Assembly: GCA_946478845.1 (NCBI GenBank)
Contig: CAMLDI010000016.1
Coordinates: forward strand, 4,375 to 68,374
Length of the DNA: 64,000 nt
From: an uncultured Paenibacillaceae bacterium
GTDB taxonomy: Bacteria; Bacillota; Bacilli; Aneurinibacillales; Aneurinibacillaceae
Reading direction: 5' to 3'
This document shows, piece after piece, positions 59,480 to 64,000 of the stretch (positions are counted from its first letter, which is position 1; the number at the start of each line of letters is the position of its first letter). The notes beneath the pieces were generated by a model that did not search any database, was not told the origin of the DNA, and worked only from the letters and a program-made list of their open reading frames with translations. The position numbers were made by a program, and so were the translations under genes.

Positions 59480-60256
59480 ATGACACGTAACAAGGTGGAA
59501 ATTTGTGGAGTAGATACTTCAAAATTGCCGGTTTTAACCAACGTTGAAATGAGAGCATTATTTGTCCGGCTCCAAAACGGAGAATATGCAGCAAGAGAAA
59601 AGTTAGTGAATGGAAATCTTCGTCTTGTTTTAAGCGTCATCCAGCGTTTCAATAATCGGGGTGAATTCGTCGATGATTTATTTCAAGTGGGATGTATTGG
59701 TTTGATGAAAGCCATCGACAATTTTGATCTAAGCCAGAATGTAAAATTTTCAACCTATGCTGTGCCAATGATTATTGGAGAAATTAGAAGATACTTGCGG
59801 GATAACAATCCCATCAGGGTTTCTCGTTCTCTAAGGGATATTGCCTATAAAGCATTGCAAATCAGAGATTCTTTAACCAATAAAAATTCGCGAGAACCCA
59901 CCATATTTGAAATTTCAGAGGAACTGAATGTTCCTAAAGAAGATGTCGTGTTTGCCCTTGACGCAATTCAAGACCCGGTTTCACTTTTCGAACCCATTTA
60001 TCAGGATGGCGGAGACCCGATTTTTGTAATGGATCAAATTAGTGATGAAAAAAACAAGGATATTCAATGGGTTGAAGAAATCGCCTTAAAAGAAGCTATG
60101 CGCCGATTAAATGATCGGGAAAAACTCATTGTTTCTATGCGGTTTTTTGAAGGGAAAACTCAGATGGAAGTGGCTGAAGAAATTGGCATTTCTCAGGCAC
60201 AGGTATCCAGATTGGAAAAAGCGGCAATTGCCCAAATGCAAAAACACGTACATTAA
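59480..60256 (+). CDS. sigG: Forespore sigma factor sigma-G
   Basis: Late forespore sigma factor that switches on germination and spore protein genes. 258 residues with the sigma-G N terminus TRNKVEICGVDTSKLPVL, region 2 (NGNLRLVLSVIQRFNNRGEFVDDLFQVGCIGLMKAIDNFD), region 3 and region 4 (EEIGISQAQVSRLEKAAIAQM). The ATG at 59480 with AGGAGGG six bases upstream is chosen; the reading frame is open further up but lacks a ribosome site. It lies 93 bases after sigE with its own promoter candidate. Confidence 0.97.
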   Translation: MTRNKVEICGVDTSKLPVLTNVEMRALFVRLQNGEYAAREKLVNGNLRLVLSVIQRFNNRGEFVDDLFQVGCIGLMKAIDNFDLSQNVKFSTYAVPMIIGEIRRYLRDNNPIRVSRSLRDIAYKALQIRDSLTNKNSREPTIFEISEELNVPKEDVVFALDAIQDPVSLFEPIYQDGGDPIFVMDQISDEKNKDIQWVEEIALKEAMRRLNDREKLIVSMRFFEGKTQMEVAEEIGISQAQVSRLEKAAIAQMQKHVH

Positions 60257-60274
60257 AATGAAATGATACTTGAA

Positions 60275-60310
60275 GAACGCACTCCTTTGTGAAGCGGGTG
60301 CGTTTTTTCC
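60275..60310 (+). terminator. Intrinsic terminator after sigG
   Basis: AACGCACTC pairs with GGGTGCGTT (one mismatch), followed by TTTTTT. Confidence 0.8.
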
Positions 60311-60395
60311 TTTTTATATTTTAATAGGACATTTCCGCAGATACCTACATATAATGAAGTAATTGAAATCTTCGTGGACAGAACGGAGGAAGCCC

Positions 60396-60692
60396 ATGAT
60401 TAAAATCTCTGAATTTCAAGCGAAAGATGTTGTTAATGTATTAGATGGGAAGAATCTGGGGCAAATTACGGATCTTGAGTTAAATGTCAGTCTTGGCCGA
60501 ATTGATGCTATTGTGGTCCCAGGAAAAGTTAACGCTAAATTTCTTGGTTTGTTTGGTAATGGAGATGAGATTGTAATTCCCTGGAGAAATATTGTGAAAA
60601 TTGGAAGAGATGTGATTCTTGTTCGTTTGGATGAAAATATAATGACCCCTATGGTTGATTCAGAAAAAATAAACACGAATTATCGGCCCTAA
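60396..60692 (+). CDS. ylmC: YlmC/YmxH family PRC-barrel protein
   Basis: 98 residues: a PRC-barrel-like beta domain (KISEFQAKDVVNVLDGKNLGQITDLELN, IDAIVVPG, EIVIPWRNIVKIGRDVILV) typical of YlmC/YmxH sporulation proteins. In Bacillus this gene follows sigG and is expressed in the forespore or mother cell; its role is unknown. ATG 60396 after ACGGAGG is chosen; the longer frame from 60363 lacks a site. Terminator before it, so it has its own promoter (not identified). Confidence 0.82.
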   Translation: MIKISEFQAKDVVNVLDGKNLGQITDLELNVSLGRIDAIVVPGKVNAKFLGLFGNGDEIVIPWRNIVKIGRDVILVRLDENIMTPMVDSEKINTNYRP

Positions 60693-60742
60693 TGTTCATT
60701 TAGGGCAAGGAGTGATAAGATGGCATTAAGGGAGTGATTATG

Positions 60743-61567
60743 ATGGAAGCTTTTCAAACTAGAAAAGATGACGTCACCTTGCATCTTATCTCCTGGGAGG
60801 ATCGTTGGCCTCAGCTGGTGACGGGTTTTTCTACAAGGAAAGAAGGGTTTAGCCAGGACCCTTATACAGGCTTAAACTGTGGTTTACATGTGGGAGATAA
60901 AATAGACATAGTGATTGAAAATCGCCAAAAACTTGCCCGGCTTGCAGGGTTTCCTTTTCATACATGGACTTGTGCTGAACAAGTCCATGGGAATCAAGTG
61001 AAAATTATAACAGAAAAAGAAATTGGTTCTGGCCGTTTATCCCATGAGGATGCCATTAAAGGAATCGACGGTTTATTAACAGATAAAAAGGGAATTTTTT
61101 TGGCTTCTTTTTATGCAGATTGTGTTCCCGTCTTTTTTTATGCCCCAGAAAAAGAAATCATTGGCATTGCCCATGCCGGGTGGAAAGGGACAACCTCTCG
61201 CATTGTTGTAGAAATGCTACAAGTGATAGAGAAAAATTGGGGAGTATTGCCCCAAGATGTATATACGGCCATCGGGCCATCCATTCATGAATGTTGTTAT
61301 GAAGTGAATAAAACGGTGATCGATAAGGTCTATGAAGCCCTTGGTGAAGATGGCAAAAAAGTGATTAAGCAGAATTATGATGATAAAGGGATGTTAAATC
61401 TCCAAGAAACCAATCGAATTTTGCTTGAAAAAGCAGGAGTTTTACCAGACCATATCGAAGTGAGTCAATTATGTACAGGTTGTAGAACGGATCTTTTTTT
61501 CTCCCATCGCAAAGAAGGGGGGAAAACGGGAAGAATGATTGCGTTCATCGGTTTGAAAGAGGTGTAA
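60743..61567 (+). CDS. ylmD: YlmD/YfiH family laccase-domain purine nucleosidase
   Basis: 274 residues of the YfiH/PNP superfamily (formerly called polyphenol oxidase or laccase domain): VTGFSTRKEGFS, CAEQVHGNQV, ADCVPVFFY, AHAGWKGT and GPSIHECCYEV hold the His and Cys ligands of the metal site. Characterised members phosphorolyse or deaminate adenosine. ATG 60743 with AAGGGAG eight bases upstream is used. First gene of the ylmD-ylmE-sepF-ylmG-ylmH-divIVA string. Confidence 0.9.
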   Translation: MEAFQTRKDDVTLHLISWEDRWPQLVTGFSTRKEGFSQDPYTGLNCGLHVGDKIDIVIENRQKLARLAGFPFHTWTCAEQVHGNQVKIITEKEIGSGRLSHEDAIKGIDGLLTDKKGIFLASFYADCVPVFFYAPEKEIIGIAHAGWKGTTSRIVVEMLQVIEKNWGVLPQDVYTAIGPSIHECCYEVNKTVIDKVYEALGEDGKKVIKQNYDDKGMLNLQETNRILLEKAGVLPDHIEVSQLCTGCRTDLFFSHRKEGGKTGRMIAFIGLKEV

Positions 61568-61572
61568 ACCCA

Positions 61573-62265
61573 TTGGGTAGTGTTGAAGAAAATTATGGAC
61601 AAATTCTTGCCCGGATTGCCAGGGCATGTGCTCATATCGGTCGTTCTCCTGAAGAAGTGAATGTCATTGCTATTACTAAATATGTTTCTGTGGAAACCAC
61701 CAGGGCTGCTCTGGATGCAGGAATTAGACATATTGGAGAAAGCAAAGCACAGAATGGGGTTCCTAAGTGGGAACAATTAGGGGACCGGGGAACCTGGCAC
61801 TTTATCGGCCATTTACAAACAAATAAAGTAGGGGCCATCCTGGGGAAATTTACTTATATTCATTCCCTGGACAGGCTTTCTTTAGCAAAAGAGTTAGAGA
61901 AAAAAGGGAAACAGGCTGGAATAGTTACTCGCTGTATGGTTCAAGTGAATATTTCCGGCGAAGAAACAAAACAGGGATTGTCTCCAGAAGAGGTATTGCC
62001 TTTCTTAAAAGACATAGAATCTTTTCAACATCTTGAAGTGGTTGGCTTAATGACCATGGCACCCTACGTAGAAGACCCTGAGGAAACGAGATGGATTTTC
62101 CGGGCTTTACGAGAAATGCAGGACCAACTGCAAAGGGAACAATTAACTAATGCTCCACTCCAACACTTAAGTATGGGCATGTCCAATGATTTTGAAGTTG
62201 CAGTGGAAGAAGGGGCTACCTTTATACGAATAGGAACGGCATTAGTTGGCAATGAAATGAGTTAA
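61573..62265 (+). CDS. ylmE: PLP homeostasis protein YlmE (YggS/PLPBP family)
   Basis: 230 residues, a single alanine-racemase-like TIM barrel that binds PLP through the Lys in [11 protein letters not shown] and has [37 protein letters not shown] and [26 protein letters not shown]. It keeps free PLP in balance rather than acting as an enzyme. A TTG start follows AAAGAGGTG six bases downstream of ylmD. Confidence 0.93.
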   Translation: MGSVEENYGQILARIARACAHIGRSPEEVNVIAITKYVSVETTRAALDAGIRHIGESKAQNGVPKWEQLGDRGTWHFIGHLQTNKVGAILGKFTYIHSLDRLSLAKELEKKGKQAGIVTRCMVQVNISGEETKQGLSPEEVLPFLKDIESFQHLEVVGLMTMAPYVEDPEETRWIFRALREMQDQLQREQLTNAPLQHLSMGMSNDFEVAVEEGATFIRIGTALVGNEMS

Positions 62266-62287
62266 AACATTTCCAGGGGGGTTCAAG

Positions 62288-62728
62288 ATGGGGGTTATAA
62301 GTAAAATTAAAGACTTTTTTTCATTAGGTACTGATGAGTACTATGAGGAAATTGTTGAAGAGGAAGAAATTATTGAAGAAGAATATATTAAGCCGAAAAA
62401 GAATAAACAGGCAACCGCTACAGGGAATGTAGTGAATCTCCATGCGGTGAAAGATCAAGGGGTACGCATGGTTCTCATGGAACCTCGTTCTTATGAAGAA
62501 GCACAGGAAATTGCTGATCACCTTCGTTCACGCCGGGGCGTTGTATTGAATTTACAGCGTGTGACTCAGGAGCAGGGAAAGAGAATAGTAGATTTTCTTA
62601 GCGGAACCGTATATGCTCTAAATGGAGATATTCAGAAAATAGGCCCTGGCATCTTTATTTGTGTTCCGGAGCAATTTGATATGCAAGGAAATATTTCGGA
62701 ACTTCTTTTTGAAGAGAGAGGGATTTAA
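62288..62728 (+). CDS. sepF: Cell division protein SepF
   Basis: 146 residues: N-terminal amphipathic membrane-binding helix ([14 protein letters not shown]), an acidic linker, and the SepF core domain ([44 protein letters not shown]), which polymerises into rings and bundles FtsZ at the septum. It has the glycine-rich [10 protein letters not shown] end. CAGGGGGG precedes the ATG. In B. subtilis it is a late divisome assembly factor overlapping FtsA in function. Confidence 0.95.
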   Translation: MGVISKIKDFFSLGTDEYYEEIVEEEEIIEEEYIKPKKNKQATATGNVVNLHAVKDQGVRMVLMEPRSYEEAQEIADHLRSRRGVVLNLQRVTQEQGKRIVDFLSGTVYALNGDIQKIGPGIFICVPEQFDMQGNISELLFEERGI

Positions 62729-62745
62729 TCGTAGAGGTGATAGGG

Positions 62746-63039
62746 TTGAGTTTTATTTTAGACGTTGTATCAATGCTTTTTAATGTTTACATGTACATGA
62801 TTATTGCTTATGTATTAATGTCCTGGTTCCCTCAATTAAGGGAATCGACAATTGGCCAGGTATTAGGGCGCCTGGTTGAGCCTTATTTAGCGATATTCCG
62901 TAGAATTATTCCTCCTTTAGGACCTATTGATTTTTCGCCAATTGTTGCGATTATTGCTCTGTCCCTGGCACAAAGTGGATTAGTGGTTGTAGTGAATTTT
63001 GTCGTGACTTTCATTGTTAAAACATTCGGACTGGCATGA
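62746..63039 (+). CDS. ylmG: YggT family membrane protein YlmG
   Basis: 97 residues with the YggT pattern: helix 1 (FILDVVSMLFNVYMYMIIAYVLMSWFPQ), the conserved GRLVEPYLAIFRRIIPPLGPIDFSPIVA, helix 2 and helix 3. The function is unknown; relatives affect chloroplast and cyanobacterial division. The TTG at 62746 follows GAGGTG by six bases; a GTG at 62737 lies too close. The stop overlaps ylmH by four bases. Confidence 0.88.
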   Translation: MSFILDVVSMLFNVYMYMIIAYVLMSWFPQLRESTIGQVLGRLVEPYLAIFRRIIPPLGPIDFSPIVAIIALSLAQSGLVVVVNFVVTFIVKTFGLA

Positions 63040-63814
63040 GTATTTTAGATCATTTTCACAAAGATGAACATCCTTTTGTGGAGCGGATAGTTGAGATGAT
63101 TGGCAGAGTAGAGAATCGGATGATGAGTGTTCGTACTGATTTTCTTGATCCTGGACAAGTGTTCATTGTGCAATCTCTCGTGCAACGCTCCAATGGGGTG
63201 TTTTTCTCTTTTTTTGGCGGATATGATGGGGCAGAACGAGTTAGGGTATACTATACCCAGAATACCAGGAAGCTGAACAGGAGGACTATGGGGTCAAAGC
63301 ATTGGAAATTAGCGGTGGTGGAGGTTCATACCTAACTTTAGATCATCGCGATTATTTAGGGGCTCTTTTAGGGTTAGGCATTCGTCGTGAGAAATGTGGT
63401 GATATCCTGGTTCATGAGGGATATGGCCAACTTCTTCTTGGGGAAGAAATCTATGAATATGTACGAATGCATTTAACGAAAGTCCACAAAGTAGTTGTGG
63501 AAGGGAGAGAAATTCCCTTTACGGAAATTCAACCTGTGGCAAGGAAAGGGAAAACCATCAATTTTACGGTACAATCTCCCCGTCTTGATGCCATAGTTGG
63601 AGATGTTTTTCGTATGTCCCGGGCTAAGGTTCTGCAACCCATTCGCAACGGAAGGGTGAAAGTGAATTGGAGGACAGGGACAGACCCTTCTAGCCTTTTA
63701 AAACAGGGTGATATCATTTCTTTTAAAGGGTTAGGCCGGTTCCGGGTTATATCCCTGGGAAATGAAACCCTCAAAGGGCGAATTCCTGTAGAAATTTTCC
63801 TCTTTGGCGGATGA
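63036..63814 (+). pseudogene. ylmH: ylmH, S4-domain RNA-binding protein, frameshifted
   Basis: The gene for YlmH (RNA-binding protein rescuing ribosomes with obstructed peptidyl-tRNA) is in two frames. Frame A (63036 on) reads SILDHFHKDEHPFVERIVEMIG, TDFLDPGQ, NGVFFSFFGGYDGAERVRVYY and breaks off. Frame B is open from about 63245: YPEYQEAEQEDYGVKALEIS, LTLDHRDYLGALLGLGIRREKCGDILVHEG, then the S4 domain (RLDAIVGDVFRMSRAKVLQPIRNGRVKVNWR). The join falls near GTATACTATACCC (63246-63258); removing the duplicated TA, or adding one base, restores a normal protein of about 255 residues. No slippery heptamer is seen, so a real mutation or a sequence error is more likely than programmed frameshifting. 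Confidence 0.9.
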
Positions 63815-63894
63815 TTCCTTGTAATAAAAGAAGGAATAATAATCCATGATGTCGAATTTTTCAGTACCAAATCTTGATGGAGGTGGGTTTTAAC

Positions 63895-64000
63895 GTGACA
63901 TTAACACCATTGGATATCCAAAATAAAGAATTTAGCCGTTCTTTTCGTGGGTATTCTGAAGATGAAGTTAACGAATTCTTGGATTTAATCATTAAAGAAT
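63895..64000 (+). CDS. divIVA: DivIVA, N-terminal part (cut by window end)
   Basis: 35 residues of the membrane-binding N domain: TLTPLDIQNKEFSRSFRGYSEDEVNEFLDLIIKE. This is the conserved DivIVA crossed-loop and coiled-coil start, which recognises negatively curved membrane at poles and septa; the protein recruits MinJ/MinD and anchors the chromosome through RacA at sporulation. A GTG start after TGGAGGTGGG. It is incomplete because the window ends, not because the gene is broken. Confidence 0.93.
   Translation, partial: MTLTPLDIQNKEFSRSFRGYSEDEVNEFLDLIIKE

Noticed and set aside
63302..63814. Second half of ylmH as a separate gene with a TTG start
   Set aside because: No ribosome site at 63302, and its N-terminal residues continue the YlmH alignment from the other frame; treated as one frameshifted gene.

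Overview
The window is a chromosomal segment of an endospore-forming, low-GC Gram-positive bacterium (Bacillota, class Bacilli). It carries spo0A, spoIVB, spoIIGA, sigE, sigG, spoVD, spoVE, an rsfA-type regulator and a YhcN/YlaJ spore lipoprotein. It also carries the bacillithiol gene bshC. Many blocks keep the Bacillus subtilis gene order. Genus and species cannot be fixed from sequence reading alone. No phage, insertion sequence or CRISPR array is seen, and there is no rRNA.

Layout. 1-9.1 kb: ispA (3' end), dxs, tlyA, nadK, argR, recN, spoIVB, spo0A, the usual Bacillus isoprenoid/DNA repair/sporulation-initiation block. 9.1-15.4 kb: a CsoR-family regulator with the cysteine pattern of persulfide sensor CstR, fabI, a PHP phosphoesterase, pgpA, a CAT-anticodon tRNA, small proteins of unknown function, a MarR regulator and a shortened CcoG-like membrane protein. 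15.5-22.3 kb: an SR1-like dual-function small RNA with its SR1P peptide, convergent with arginine decarboxylase speA; a nitronate monooxygenase, yktB, pepA, a DUF4446 protein, then speD behind a structured leader. 22.3-29.2 kb: the yla block (ylaH, ylaL, ylaJ, ylaK/phoH), yqgX, a ccoS-like gene, a probable unannotated C-rich small RNA on the minus strand, a MidA-type methyltransferase, yqgY, a cysteine-containing SufR-like regulator and mgsR. 29.2-35.8 kb: an enoyl-CoA hydratase, an rsfA/gerR-like gene, a biotin carrier plus carboxyltransferase pair, bshC and S-adenosylhomocysteine hydrolase.

35.8-64 kb is the division and cell wall cluster: mraZ, rsmH, ftsL, pbpB, spoVD, murE, mraY, murD, spoVE, murG, murB, murA, divIB, ylxW, ylxX, sbp, ftsA, ftsZ. 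A head-on two-gene CoA-transferase operon follows, then spoIIGA, sigE, sigG, ylmC, ylmD, ylmE, sepF, ylmG, ylmH (frameshifted as given) and the start of divIVA. Vegetative wall synthesis, septation and the switch to compartment-specific sporulation sigma factors are therefore encoded side by side. Candidate sporulation promoters (sigma-E type before murB, forespore types before rsfA, ylaJ and sigG) and Spo0A-box-like sites before spo0A and spoIIGA support this.

The strongest non-coding signals are the minus-strand RNA at about 26207-26284 (a consensus sigma-A promoter, about 78 nt, an intrinsic terminator with a C-only loop, and a second anti-Shine-Dalgarno segment) and the SR1-like RNA at about 15570-15766. 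The SR1 site has a perfect match to the CcpN operator consensus as I remember it, and in B. subtilis SR1 acts on the mRNA of ahrC, whose homologue lies at 4385. Gene calls rest on recognised motifs and remembered family sequences; no database search was run.
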